From Pseudomonas syringae (lineage in GTDB: Bacteria > Pseudomonadota > Gammaproteobacteria > Pseudomonadales > Pseudomonadaceae), in NCBI RefSeq assembly GCF_001698815.1, contig NZ_LGSI01000068.1:186001-250000 (forward strand): a stretch of DNA of 64,000 nt. Reading direction: 5' to 3'. The first letter of the stretch is position 1, and the number at the start of each line of letters is the position of its first letter. The notes under the pieces are model-generated. The model saw nothing but the letters and a program-made list of their open reading frames with translations. It had not been told where the DNA came from and searched no databases. The translations under genes were made by a program, and so were the position numbers. Shown piece by piece: positions 54,350 to 63,353 of this stretch.

Positions 54350-56116
54350 ATGACTCGTTTATTCAATCAGCCTTCTGCGTTTGCCGGCGAGCTTGTCGAA
54401 GGGTTTGTTGCCGCTCACGCGAGCATGGTGCGCCAGGTTCCTGGAGGCGTGGTGCGCAATACTCGCAGCACTGAAGGCTGCGTGGCCGTCGTCATTGGTG
54501 GCGGGTCAGGCCACTATCCGGCGTTCGCCGGGCTGGTCGGGCAAGGCCTGGCTCACGCTGCAGTGATGGGTAATCTGTTCGCATCCCCTTCGGCACAACA
54601 GATCTACGGCGTCGCCAAACTTGCTCAGCGTGGCGGGGGTGTTTTGCTCGGCTATGGCAACTATGCCGGAGATGTCCTGCACTTTGGCCTGGCCAAGGAC
54701 CGGCTCAACGCCGAAGGCATTCCCTGCGAAGTCATCGCGGTCACCGACGATATTTCCAGCGCGGCAGTTTACGAGATTCACAAAAGACGCGGCATCGCCG
54801 GTGATCTGGTGGTCTTCAAGGCGGCCAGTGCGGCGGCGGAAGCTGGCTACGGGTTTACCGACGTTGTGCGCGTCGCTCGGCATGCCAACGAGAGAACCCG
54901 CTCGCTGGGCGTGGCCTTTTCCGGCTGCACCTTGCCAGGCGCGGAACATCCATTATTTGAAGTGCCCATCGGTAAGATGGCATTGGGCATGGGGATTCAC
55001 GGTGAGCCGGGTATCGATGAGGGCCCGGTGCCAACAGCTGATGAACTGGCCGAATTGCTGGTCGGTTCGTTGCTCAAGGAATTGCCTGTCGGCATCACTC
55101 AACCTCAAGGCCAGCGAGTCGCAGTCATTCTCAATGGGTTGGGCAGCGTCAAGTACGAAGAACTGTTCGTGGTCTACCGGCGTGTGGCGCAATTGCTGGC
55201 CAACGTGGGGCTGACGGTGATCGAGCCAGAAGTGGGCGAACTGGTCACCAGTTTCGACATGGCCGGGGTCTCGCTGACCCTGTGCTGGCTCGACGAAGAG
55301 CTGGAACGCTTTTGGCGCGCCCCCACCTCAACACCGGCTTACCGCAAGGGCAGTCTGCAAATCGCCGAAGCATTGAATGAACTCGACCTGCAGCCCATCG
55401 AACAGCAAATCATTCCCCAGGCCAGTGCCAGGTCCAAGCGTTCTGCACGCTGCGTGGTGCAAGTACTGGAAATCGCCAGGCACACAGTCTTGACCCACGT
55501 CGATGAGTTAGGCCGCATCGATGCCGTCGCCGGTGATGGCGACCATGGCATCGGCATGCAGCGCGGCGTGAGTGCTGCGGTTGCCAAGGCCCACGAAGTC
55601 CTGGAACTGGGCGCCGGCGCCGGGACTGTCTTGCGTTTTGCCGCCGATGCCTGGGCGGACAAGGCGGGCGGGACGTCCGGGGCGATCTGGGGCGTTGCAC
55701 TGACTGCATTGGGGAATTCCCTTGGCGACGTGCGCAGCCCGGATGCGTCATCGGTCGCCGAAGGAATCCGCAAGGCCAGCGAAGGCATCATGCACTTCGG
55801 CAAAGCCAGGGTTGGCGACAAGACCCTGGTCGACGTCCTCGTGCCGTTCTCCCAATCGCTGGTGGATTCTGCTGCGCAGGGTCTGGAACTGCCGGAAGCC
55901 TGGAGCATCGCTGCCGTAGTTGCCGAACAAGCCGCCGCCGCTACCGCGCAATTGCGTCCCAAGATCGGTCGCGCCCGCCCGTTGGCAGAAAAAAGCCTGG
56001 GCACTGTCGACGCCGGCGCGTTTTCCCTTTCCCTGATCATCAATGCGATCAAGCCGGCGATGCTGGCTGGCGCGCCTGCCGCTTCCAGCCGCATCAAGGA
56101 GACAGTCCATGAGTGA
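54350..56116 (+). CDS. Dihydroxyacetone-kinase-family kinase (DhaK-DhaL fused), probable tetrulose kinase
   Basis: ATP-dependent keto-sugar kinase of 588 residues. The DhaK domain (about 1-330) has VVIGGGSGHYPAFAGLVGQG, YGNYAGDVLHFGLA and the covalent-binding histidine in GMGIHGEPGIDEG. The DhaL domain (about 370-580) has the ADP/Mg motif VAGDGDHGIGMQRGV and AGGTSGAIWG. Such fused kinases act on dihydroxyacetone or, in tetritol and apiose pathways, on erythrulose-type sugars. RpiB-like and TIM-like genes downstream fit a C4 substrate (as DerK/LerK of Mycobacterium). It starts 11 bp after the transporter stop. Confidence 0.85.
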   Translation: MTRLFNQPSAFAGELVEGFVAAHASMVRQVPGGVVRNTRSTEGCVAVVIGGGSGHYPAFAGLVGQGLAHAAVMGNLFASPSAQQIYGVAKLAQRGGGVLLGYGNYAGDVLHFGLAKDRLNAEGIPCEVIAVTDDISSAAVYEIHKRRGIAGDLVVFKAASAAAEAGYGFTDVVRVARHANERTRSLGVAFSGCTLPGAEHPLFEVPIGKMALGMGIHGEPGIDEGPVPTADELAELLVGSLLKELPVGITQPQGQRVAVILNGLGSVKYEELFVVYRRVAQLLANVGLTVIEPEVGELVTSFDMAGVSLTLCWLDEELERFWRAPTSTPAYRKGSLQIAEALNELDLQPIEQQIIPQASARSKRSARCVVQVLEIARHTVLTHVDELGRIDAVAGDGDHGIGMQRGVSAAVAKAHEVLELGAGAGTVLRFAADAWADKAGGTSGAIWGVALTALGNSLGDVRSPDASSVAEGIRKASEGIMHFGKARVGDKTLVDVLVPFSQSLVDSAAQGLELPEAWSIAAVVAEQAAAATAQLRPKIGRARPLAEKSLGTVDAGAFSLSLIINAIKPAMLAGAPAASSRIKETVHE

Positions 56117-56579
56117 CAAACTACGAATCGTGATCGGCTGTGACGACGCCGGCTTTGAGTACAAAGAAGCCCTCAAGCGTGATTTGCTCAACAATCCGCT
56201 GGTGGAATTGATCAAGGATGTGGGCGTCGACAGCCAAAGCCATACGTCCTATCCATTGGTAGCCATCGCCGCTGCAGAGATGGTCGCCGCCGGTGATGCG
56301 GACCGGGCGCTGTTGATCTGCGGCACGGGCCTTGGTGTTGCCATCGCAGCGAACAAGGTGCACGGAATCCGCGCGGTGACCGCCCACGACAGTTTTTCCG
56401 TCGAACGCGCCATCTTGAGTAATAACGCTCAGGTGCTGACCTTCGGCCAGCGCGTCATTGGCCTGGAACTCGCGCGCCGCTTGCTCAAAGAATGGCTGAC
56501 CTACCGCTTCGACGAGGGCTCGGCCTCTGCGCAAAAAGTGCAGACGTTGAACGAATACGAGCGAGTCAGCGCCCGATGA
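56109..56579 (+). CDS. RpiB-like sugar-phosphate isomerase (DerI-like)
   Basis: A 156-residue RpiB/LacAB-family isomerase. RIVIGCDDAGFEYKEALKRDL has Asp-Asp in place of the usual D-H pair, the catalytic cysteine is in LLICGTGLGVAIAANKVHGIRAVTAHDSFSVERAILSNNAQVLTFGQRVIG. In tetrose pathways a homologue (DerI) converts D-erythrulose 4-phosphate to D-erythrose 4-phosphate. It overlaps the kinase gene by 8 bases and the TIM-like gene by 4. Confidence 0.82.
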   Translation: MSDKLRIVIGCDDAGFEYKEALKRDLLNNPLVELIKDVGVDSQSHTSYPLVAIAAAEMVAAGDADRALLICGTGLGVAIAANKVHGIRAVTAHDSFSVERAILSNNAQVLTFGQRVIGLELARRLLKEWLTYRFDEGSASAQKVQTLNEYERVSAR

Positions 56580-57388
56580 ACGCGCCCATCGTCACGCTGG
56601 GCGTCAGCCTGAAGATGTATTTCGGCTACCAGCAAACCCTGCAATGGAGCCGTTCCATCGCGGCGCTGCTGGAGCGCGAGCCGAGCATCCGCAATGGCGA
56701 GGTCCAGGTGTTTGTGATCCCCAGCTTTCCGATGCTGGCTCCAGCCCTGGAAATATTTGAAGGCCTGGCACTGGTCGGCGCCCAGAATCTGTTTTGGGCA
56801 GACGAGGGCGCCTATACCGGGGAAGTCAGCCCCAAAGTACTGAAGGAGATGGGCTGCAACGTGGTGGAAATCGGCCATGCCGAGCGCCGCCGTTACTTTG
56901 CCGAAACTGACCAGCAGATAGCCGACAAAACTGCAGCAGCCTGGCGCAATGGCTTGGCTCCGGTGTTGTGCATCGGCGAAGACCACCAAAGTCTGCCCGC
57001 CGAGGCCGCCAGACTGTGCGCGCAACAACTGACAGTGGCTTTGGACCGTGCTCATGGCGCGGGCCTGTCGGGTGATTTGATCGTTGCTTACGAACCCCAG
57101 TGGGCGATTGGTGCGGCGCAACCTGCATCGCCGCACTACATCAGCGCAGTGTGCGCGGCGCTGCGGCAGCACTGCATTGATACCGGCCTGCAAAATACCC
57201 GGGTGATTTATGGCGGCAGCGCGGGGCCTGGCCTGCTGACGCAGCTCGGTACTCACGTGGATGGCCTGTTCCTCGGCCGCTTTGCCCATGAACCCGATGC
57301 CTTCGCATCGATACTCGGTGAAGCGAGGTCGCTGGCGCAGTCCCGTCGGGTATTGATAGAGGAGGGCGCCCAATGGCAATCGGCCTGA
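56576..57388 (+). CDS. Triosephosphate-isomerase-like tetrulose-phosphate isomerase
   Basis: A 270-residue TIM homologue. TIM's NWKMN is replaced by SLKMYFGY with the lysine kept; the catalytic His and Glu are in EIGHAERRRYF and VAYEPQWAIGAAQPAS, and YGGSAGPGLL is the phosphate loop. Housekeeping TpiA is about 251 residues and starts with NWKMN, so this is a paralogue. Members in erythritol loci (LerI/EryH) convert L-erythrulose 1-phosphate to D-erythrulose 4-phosphate, in line with the neighbours. Confidence 0.8.
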   Translation: MNAPIVTLGVSLKMYFGYQQTLQWSRSIAALLEREPSIRNGEVQVFVIPSFPMLAPALEIFEGLALVGAQNLFWADEGAYTGEVSPKVLKEMGCNVVEIGHAERRRYFAETDQQIADKTAAAWRNGLAPVLCIGEDHQSLPAEAARLCAQQLTVALDRAHGAGLSGDLIVAYEPQWAIGAAQPASPHYISAVCAALRQHCIDTGLQNTRVIYGGSAGPGLLTQLGTHVDGLFLGRFAHEPDAFASILGEARSLAQSRRVLIEEGAQWQSA

Positions 57389-58179
57389 GCACTTATTCGT
57401 TCTTTTGGCGCGCCAGCGAGCGGGTGCCGAATCCGCTCGATCTGCCGGCGATGCTGCAACAAACCGCAGCGCTGGGCGCGAGTGTTTTCCAGATCTGCGA
57501 CTACAAGGGGCTGGAAGCTTTTTCGGTCACTCGACTTCGTGACCTGAAGCAGCAAGCCGACGCGCTTGGCCTGACCCTGGAGTTGGGCACACGCGGGCTG
57601 GAAACGGCACATCTGCGCAAATACCTTGAATACGCAGCCATTCTCGATGTTCGTCTGCTGCGCAGCATGTTCAACAGCAACACCAGCAAGCCGACGCCTG
57701 ATCAGGCTTTTGCGCTGCTGGAGGCGATCATGCCGGCGTTTGTCGAGCAGGACGTCAAGCTCGCCCTGGAAACCTACGAACAGGTTCCGACCCGCACCAT
57801 TCTCGATGCGATCGAACGCGTTGACAGCCCCTGGCTGGGTATTTGTCTTGACCCCGGCAACTGTGTTGCGGCGCTTGAGCATCCGACCCAGGTCATCGAC
57901 ATGACGGCCAATCGGGTGCTGAACCTGCACGTAAAGGATTTCAGCTTTTCCCGACGCGACGGTTGGGTCGGCTTCACCTTTGCCGGCTGCCCGATGGGCG
58001 AGGGGTTGCTGGACTACAACTACATGAAAGCCAAGGTCCGGCCGAACCAACGACATATCAATCAGATCATCGAGCACTGGCTTCCCTGGGAGCAGGATGC
58101 GGCGACTACATGCGCGCTCGAAGATCAATGGACTCGACACAACCTGAACTATCTAAATACAAAACAGAGTGAGGAGTGA
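57373..58179 (+). CDS. Sugar phosphate isomerase/epimerase (xylose-isomerase-like TIM barrel)
   Basis: A 268-residue AP-endonuclease-2-family barrel. LALETYEQVPTRTILDAIERV, WLGICLDPGNCVAALEHP and NLHVKDFSFSRRDGWVGFTFAGCPMGEG supply the metal-binding Glu, Asp and His residues. It overlaps the TIM-like gene by 16 bases. It may isomerise the incoming keto acid or sugar before phosphorylation, working with the dehydrogenase downstream; its substrate is not determinable. Confidence 0.75.
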   Translation: MAIGLSTYSFFWRASERVPNPLDLPAMLQQTAALGASVFQICDYKGLEAFSVTRLRDLKQQADALGLTLELGTRGLETAHLRKYLEYAAILDVRLLRSMFNSNTSKPTPDQAFALLEAIMPAFVEQDVKLALETYEQVPTRTILDAIERVDSPWLGICLDPGNCVAALEHPTQVIDMTANRVLNLHVKDFSFSRRDGWVGFTFAGCPMGEGLLDYNYMKAKVRPNQRHINQIIEHWLPWEQDAATTCALEDQWTRHNLNYLNTKQSEE

Positions 58180-58183
58180 CCCC

Positions 58184-59059
58184 ATGACATACGAACTCAA
58201 AAAAATTGCCATTGTTGGCGCTGGCGGCAAGATGGGCATGCGAATTTCCGCCAATCTGCAGACCAGTCATTACAGCGTGACCTACTGCGAAAACTCTCCC
58301 CGAGCGCAAGAACAAATCGCGGCGGCAGGACGCGAACTTTCCGTCACCAATGAAGTGGTGCCACAAGCCGACGTGGTGATACTTGCCGTTCCGGATATAG
58401 CCCTTGAGGCAGTCTCCGCGCAAATCGTGCCGCAGATGAAAAGCGGGGCAATTTTGCTGACCCTTGATCCAGCCGCTTCTTATGCTGGCTTGTTGGCCCA
58501 ACGGGAAAACATCCATCAAGCCGTGGCGCATCCCTGCCATCCTTCGGTATTTCTGGAACGCACCACCAAAGAAGAACATGCCGATGCCTTCGGCGGCAAT
58601 GCCGCCGTGCAGGATGTTTGTGCAGCATTTGAAAGCGGCAATGATAAACAGCGTTCGGAATTGGCCAATATCATCGCGGTCATGTACGGGCCGGTCGGTG
58701 TCGTGCATTGGGTGACGGTAAAACAACTGGCGTATCTTGAACCCACTCTGGTGGAGACAGTCGCCTGTATGGTCGGCACCTTCATGAAAGAAGCGCTGGA
58801 TGAAACCATCAACCGTATCGGCGTGCCGGAAGCCGCTGCAAAAGCCATGCTTTACGGGCATATCCAGATTGCCTTGGCCGTCGCATTTCGCAGCACCAAT
58901 CCGTTTTCCGACGCGTGCATGATTGCCATCGACTACGGCCGCGAAAAGATCATCAAACCCGACTGGAAAAGCATTTTTGATGAGGAAGAACTGGACCTTA
59001 TCATCGCGCGCATGCTGAAAATCGATGCCGTGCGCAAGGTCAAAGCTGACGCGGCTTGA
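58184..59059 (+). CDS. Phosphogluconate-dehydrogenase-like NAD(P) oxidoreductase (ApnO-like)
   Basis: A 291-residue dehydrogenase. The N-terminal Rossmann motif is IAIVGAGGKMGMRISANL, followed by ADVVILAVPDIALEAV and AHPCHPSVFLERTTKEEHADAFGG; the C-terminal helical half is like the PGDH_C domain. The family includes ApnO (D-apionate oxidoisomerase) and uncharacterised enzymes of tetronate and polyol loci. GAGGAG lies 7 bases before the ATG at 58184. It ends the catabolic run; the regulator follows after 148 bp. Confidence 0.7.
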   Translation: MTYELKKIAIVGAGGKMGMRISANLQTSHYSVTYCENSPRAQEQIAAAGRELSVTNEVVPQADVVILAVPDIALEAVSAQIVPQMKSGAILLTLDPAASYAGLLAQRENIHQAVAHPCHPSVFLERTTKEEHADAFGGNAAVQDVCAAFESGNDKQRSELANIIAVMYGPVGVVHWVTVKQLAYLEPTLVETVACMVGTFMKEALDETINRIGVPEAAAKAMLYGHIQIALAVAFRSTNPFSDACMIAIDYGREKIIKPDWKSIFDEEELDLIIARMLKIDAVRKVKADAA

Positions 59060-59151
59060 TCCAGTTAGTCCGGTGCAACACCACCCTGCCCGATGACCGG
59101 TTGTAGGGGGCCGGGTGGTGATTGACTGCAATGCTGTGCTCAAGGCTGGCT

Positions 59152-59157
59152 TATAAT
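59152..59157 (+). promoter_or_regulatory. Possible -10 element of the GntR gene
   Basis: A perfect TATAAT lies 51 bases upstream of the start. TTGACT is 24 bases further up, too far for a normal spacer, so only the -10 is proposed. A small ATGG-TGG-CCAT inverted repeat directly follows it. Confidence 0.35.
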
Positions 59158-59207
59158 GGTGGCCATCGTGTCTACCGTAATGCCTTTGCCTGGAGCTACT
59201 TTTCGCA

Positions 59208-59900
59208 ATGCCCGAGATTAAAAAGCGCCTGATTCAACGCAAGAAGCTCTCCGATGTAGTCTTTGAGCAGCTGCTTAGCCTGATTGAGGAAGAAAATCTT
59301 CAGCCTGGCGATCAAATGCCCGCCGAGCGAGAACTCATGGAGACATTCGGGGTAGGGCGCCCGGTCGTTCGCGAAGCAATGCAGCGCCTGGCGGGCATGG
59401 GCATGATCACCATCCAGCATGGCGAGCGAGCTAAAGTCGGCCAGGTCGACATGCACTCGATGATCGGCCAGATTGACCTCGCGGCACGCCATTTATTGTC
59501 GAGTTCCGCCTCCAATGTCGACCATCTTCGTCAGGCACGGACTTTTTTTGAGACCGGCCTGGTCAAGATTGCCGCACAGAAAGCCTCGCCAGCGGATATT
59601 GCGCGCCTGGAAGCCATTGTCGCGAACATGCACAAATTCCAGGACAGCCCGGACTTCATTACCATCGACATGGAGTTCCACGGTGAAATCGCGCGTATTT
59701 CAGGCAATCCCATCTATTCGGCAATCTCTCGCGCCATTCTTGAATGGATGGCTGATTATCGCCAGGAAATGCTGAGGGCCAAGGCACGGGAACTGACCAT
59801 CGCTGAACATGAGGAAATTCTCAAGTTCATCAAGCAAGGCGATGCCAGCGGTGCCGAACGGGCAATGCATGACCATTTGGTGACGCACGTCGGCGAGTGA
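59208..59900 (+). CDS. GntR-family regulator, FCD subgroup
   Basis: A 230-residue regulator with an N-terminal winged HTH (VVFEQLLSLIEEENLQPGDQMPAERELMETFGVGRPVVREAMQRLAGMGMI) and a C-terminal FCD all-helical ligand domain. The metal-binding Asp and His residues of FCD appear in DMEFHGEIARISGN and the later AEHEEI and DHLVTH segments. It is similar in plan to NanR and LldR. Probably it controls the upstream catabolic operon and perhaps the TRAP genes downstream. Confidence 0.83.
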   Translation: MPEIKKRLIQRKKLSDVVFEQLLSLIEEENLQPGDQMPAERELMETFGVGRPVVREAMQRLAGMGMITIQHGERAKVGQVDMHSMIGQIDLAARHLLSSSASNVDHLRQARTFFETGLVKIAAQKASPADIARLEAIVANMHKFQDSPDFITIDMEFHGEIARISGNPIYSAISRAILEWMADYRQEMLRAKARELTIAEHEEILKFIKQGDASGAERAMHDHLVTHVGE

Positions 59901-59970
59901 GCCTATAACGTGACACACCTGCGGCAGGCGAGTGCAAGGCCAGGTTGGCTCTTACAAATATCGTACTTTT

Positions 59971-60471
59971 CTAGCTCGAAAGGACCAGCCGGTATTCGTC
60001 CTCCGGCTGGTCTTTGCCGGATGAAGGTTCAAGGGTAAATCCGCACCGAGTGAGCACCTTCCTGGAACCAACGTTACCTTCGTAGACCTTGGCAATGAGG
60101 TGCGTAAGCCTCCAGCGCGTTTGCGCCTCTTCGATCAGATGCTCCAGCGCCAGTGTCGCCAGCCCTTGTCCGCAAAGGCGCTGATCGATCCGATAGCCGA
60201 CTTCTGCACAACCCGGTGGAACGTTGATGTTTTTCAGGTTTGCTCGACCAACGATTTGCGCCGCGCAATCTTCGATAACAAACGGGTGCCAGCTGCCGAG
60301 AGCAAAATCAGCCAAATAACCGGCAACATGATCGGTGACACCCTGCAATGAATAAAAAGCAGGGGCACGCGCATCGATATGAGATTCGAACCATTCCCGG
60401 TTACGGACTTCAAACTCCAGTAACGCGTCACTATCAGTACTTTCCAGCTTGCGAACTTTGAATGTATTCAT
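59971..60471 (-). CDS. GNAT-family N-acetyltransferase (RimJ/RimL-like)
   Basis: A 166-residue acetyl-CoA-dependent transferase. VRKLESTDSDALLEFEVRNREWFESHI opens the fold as in RimJ/RimL-type enzymes. EVGYRIDQRLCGQGLATLALEHLIEEAQ is the acetyl-CoA pyrophosphate loop (QxxGxG/A form), and NVGSRKVLTRCGFTLEP is the C-terminal motif. AAGGAG lies upstream of the ATG at 60471; a longer frame has no such site. The substrate is unknown. Confidence 0.83.
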   Translation of the reverse strand: MNTFKVRKLESTDSDALLEFEVRNREWFESHIDARAPAFYSLQGVTDHVAGYLADFALGSWHPFVIEDCAAQIVGRANLKNINVPPGCAEVGYRIDQRLCGQGLATLALEHLIEEAQTRWRLTHLIAKVYEGNVGSRKVLTRCGFTLEPSSGKDQPEDEYRLVLSS

Positions 60472-60493
60472 TGCGCGCTGCTCCTTGCGCCTT

Positions 60494-62290
60494 TTATTCC
60501 GCCAACAATACCGCAGCATCAAAACCCATGCGCAGGTTGCCCCAATGGTGGCCATCGAAGAAGAACGGCACGTCGATCTCGGTCATGATTTCCCCGGTGT
60601 CGCGCAGGTAAGTCTGGAGCAGGAAGCGCTGTACATTCCCCGCTGCACGCAGGCCAACCGGGTCGCTGAACATCCGTTTGTTACGGCAGACGGGCAGGTC
60701 GACTGTGCGGTCGCCGGTTGGCGGTTTCGAAACCCAGCTATTGTTGACCGGGCAATAGCCCTTGTTGTCGACGATGAACGAAACCTTGCCACCTTTTGTG
60801 CCCTTGGTCAGCTTGTCGCACTCTTCCTGACACACCTGCGCGAAGCGTTCCGTGTAGCTGGTCATGTACTGCTTGGGATCCGTGTTGGGGATCAGTTTAT
60901 AGCTCTGGTCGAACAGATTGAGTCCTTCGCGTTGCAGTACCGCCAGGCGCTGCTGAAGGATGTCGCGGCATTCGCTCGCCCGGGTAATCGCCGCATCCAG
61001 CGCGCCATGGCCCAGTACAAACTTGCCGAGCATCGTCTGCACCCGTTCGGCAACGCCTAACAGGTCGCGGGTCGCCGTGGCCGAAAGCACCATGCGTTGA
61101 TCAATGGACTGGCTGTCGGCGTAGATCTGGGTGACGCGCTCGTTGATGCCGGTATTGCTCTCGGCGAACTGCTGAATGTGTTCCGCAATATCGGCAAGCT
61201 TGCCGTTGGTGGACTCGAAGTCGCCGATCATGGTCTCGAAATGGCCGGAGGCGCGCTCGACGACCTTGCGGGTTTCCCGTGCGCTATGGCTGATGTGGGC
61301 AGTTTGCTCATGAGTGGAACCGACTTCCAGCAGCATGGCGTCGATGTTATGCGAGATATCGTCGGTGGCCTTGCTGACGTTCTGCGCCAACGTGCGCACT
61401 TCATCAGCCACGACCGCGAAGCCGCGTCCGCTTTCACCTGCGCGTGCGGCTTCGATAGCAGCGTTGAGTGCCAACAGGTTGGTTTGCGAGGAAATCTTCT
61501 GGATCAGGCCAACGATGGATTTGATGCTCGACGAACGCTGGTTCAATGCCGAGACGAGGGTGCTGAATTCGTTGAGGTTGTTGGAGATTTCGCTGATGTT
61601 GCCGGTGACTTCCAGCAGCTCGGCATAGGAGTTGCGGGCCATGCTCAGGTTCTGGGCTGTGGTGCTGGAGATTCCTTGAGTCTGTTGCGAAACTTCATGG
61701 ATATTGCCCACCGCCATGTTGCTTTGGTCCATCACTTCCTTGGCGAAGCGTGCCTGGTGGGTCGCACTGTCGCTGGAGTCGCTGATGTTTTTCAGTGAAC
61801 GAGCCGACTCGACGGCAATTTGCACAGTCAAGGCCTGGATCGTACTGATGATTTCCCGTTGTTTGCCCAGAAAGCGATTGCAGGTGCTCGCCAGTCCGCG
61901 AATTTCGTCATGGGTCAGCAGCGGCAGATCTTTGGACAGGTCGCCGCTGCCGCTGGCAATTTCTTCTAGGACCTTGGTCATATGGGTGACCGGACGCACG
62001 ATCAGGTGGCGAAAATACCAGACCAGGAAGCTGACCATGCACAGCGTGAAAAACGCGCTGAATAGAATCGCGTTGTTGAGTGAGTTCAGGCTGCCTTCAA
62101 TCTGGCCCAGCACGGTCGCATCCAGCTGCGAGTTGCGCAGCTGCTGCACGATATCGGCACGAATGCTCAAGGCTACCCAGTACAGCAGGGCGCTGACGGC
62201 GACAAGCAGGAAAAGACTTGAGAGCTTTTTGGTGAGTGAATCGAAAAATTGCATTTCGATTGACTCATACAAAGCCTTGAACATCCGCAT
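60494..62290 (-). CDS. Methyl-accepting chemotaxis protein with extra C-terminal domain
   Basis: Chemoreceptor of 598 residues. Membrane helices are at about 25-45 and 75-98 with only about 30 residues of periplasm between, so it has no real periplasmic sensor. HAMP follows, then the signalling tip SSQTNLLALNAAIEAARAGESGRGFAVVADEVRTLAQNVS. After that come about 170 residues with KVSFIVDNKGYCPVNNSWVSKPP, VCRNKRMFSDPVGLRAAGN and VPFFFDGHHWGNLRMGFDA, a pattern resembling a cytoplasmic sensor found in some Pseudomonas receptors. Sensing is thus probably internal. Start 62290 has AGGAG 7 bases upstream. Confidence 0.85.
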   Translation of the reverse strand: MRMFKALYESIEMQFFDSLTKKLSSLFLLVAVSALLYWVALSIRADIVQQLRNSQLDATVLGQIEGSLNSLNNAILFSAFFTLCMVSFLVWYFRHLIVRPVTHMTKVLEEIASGSGDLSKDLPLLTHDEIRGLASTCNRFLGKQREIISTIQALTVQIAVESARSLKNISDSSDSATHQARFAKEVMDQSNMAVGNIHEVSQQTQGISSTTAQNLSMARNSYAELLEVTGNISEISNNLNEFSTLVSALNQRSSSIKSIVGLIQKISSQTNLLALNAAIEAARAGESGRGFAVVADEVRTLAQNVSKATDDISHNIDAMLLEVGSTHEQTAHISHSARETRKVVERASGHFETMIGDFESTNGKLADIAEHIQQFAESNTGINERVTQIYADSQSIDQRMVLSATATRDLLGVAERVQTMLGKFVLGHGALDAAITRASECRDILQQRLAVLQREGLNLFDQSYKLIPNTDPKQYMTSYTERFAQVCQEECDKLTKGTKGGKVSFIVDNKGYCPVNNSWVSKPPTGDRTVDLPVCRNKRMFSDPVGLRAAGNVQRFLLQTYLRDTGEIMTEIDVPFFFDGHHWGNLRMGFDAAVLLAE

Positions 62291-62789
62291 GCCGCTGCTC
62301 CTTCGCAAGGTTATAAAAACCATTCTTCAATGGGTAGTCGTCGACCGCAAAGGGGAAAGCTTTAATTAAAGCGGCTAGTGCAGGCTGATCCTGGACACGA
62401 TTACCGACCACTGCGACACAAAATTGAAGCAAATCCGCTTGAAAAGTGATCGTTAATCGCACGCTTTATTACCTCTCGGCATCAAATACCTATTTGGATG
62501 TTGACCGAATTAACCAGTTAGTACATTTTTAACCTCAAACCTTGGTCGTCATCGCCAGGAAAACAATAAAAATAGACAGAGGCCCTCCCATGCAGCAGGT
62601 ATTGCTCGCTTCTCATTTTCTCCATCTGCTCCGCGTTCTACCACGCAGCCCGTTTCGCGAGGCCGTCGTTTGCCCGCAGCTTTGTTTTAACGCAGCCATA
62701 AGGGCACAGGCATCCACGGGAGTCAGACCTGTTTTGCCTTTGCGGCGTCGCGTTAAACGTTTCGGTTCCGGGGTATTTCGAGGTAGACA
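62291..62789. other. Promoter region of the TRAP transporter genes
   Basis: A 499-base spacer. The left 250 bases are AT-rich and probably hold the divergent promoters. A 68-codon frame beginning at 62590 and overlapping the dctQ start is arginine-rich with no recognisable domain or clear ribosome site, so I do not call it a gene. No DctP gene is present on this side. Confidence 0.5.
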
Positions 62790-63353
62790 ATGACAAGAAT
62801 CGTTGCTCTGTATTTCAAACTTCTGAAGTTGCTGATTGTGCTGTGCATGATCGCGATGATCGTGCTGGTCTTCGGCAACGTGATACTGCGTTATGCGTTC
62901 AACTCAGGGATCAGCGTTTCTGAAGAGCTGTCGCGCTGGTTTTTTGTCTGGATGATTTTTCTCGGCTCGCTGGTCGCGCTGAAAGATCGCGCGCATATGG
63001 GCCTGGACAGTCTGGTCAGGCGTTTGCCCCCTGGCGGCAAGCGCATTTGCCTGGTGATCGGTCATGTCTTGATGCTTTATATCTGCTGGCTGGTGTTCAT
63101 TGGCAGTTGGCAGCAGGCAGTCATCAACCTGGAGGTCGTCGCGCCCGCGTCAGGGTTGTCCATGGCGCTGTTCTATGCCGCGGGCCTGGTGTTTGGCGCC
63201 AGCGCCGGCGCAATTCTCTTGTATGAGTTGTACCTGGTGGTCAGCGACAAGCTGGGCGATGACGAGTTGGTGATGGTCAGGGACAGTGACGCAGCGCAGG
63301 AGATCGACGCTCTCCAGAAGCAGCAGTCCACCACCAAGAGAACTCACCCATGA
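62790..63353 (+). CDS. TRAP transporter small permease (DctQ)
   Basis: A 187-residue membrane protein with four helices. RYAFNSGISVSEELSRWFFVWMIFLGSLVALKDRAHMGLDSLV is the DctQ signature between helices 1 and 3. GAGGTAG precedes the ATG. Its stop overlaps the dctM start (ATGA). It works with the large permease and a periplasmic DctP receptor, not seen here, to take up an organic or sugar acid using the sodium gradient. Confidence 0.88.
   Translation: MTRIVALYFKLLKLLIVLCMIAMIVLVFGNVILRYAFNSGISVSEELSRWFFVWMIFLGSLVALKDRAHMGLDSLVRRLPPGGKRICLVIGHVLMLYICWLVFIGSWQQAVINLEVVAPASGLSMALFYAAGLVFGASAGAILLYELYLVVSDKLGDDELVMVRDSDAAQEIDALQKQQSTTKRTHP

Noticed and set aside
62590..62793. 68-codon frame overlapping the dctQ start
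   Set aside because: It is arginine-rich, lacks a clear ribosome site and shows no TRAP receptor features.
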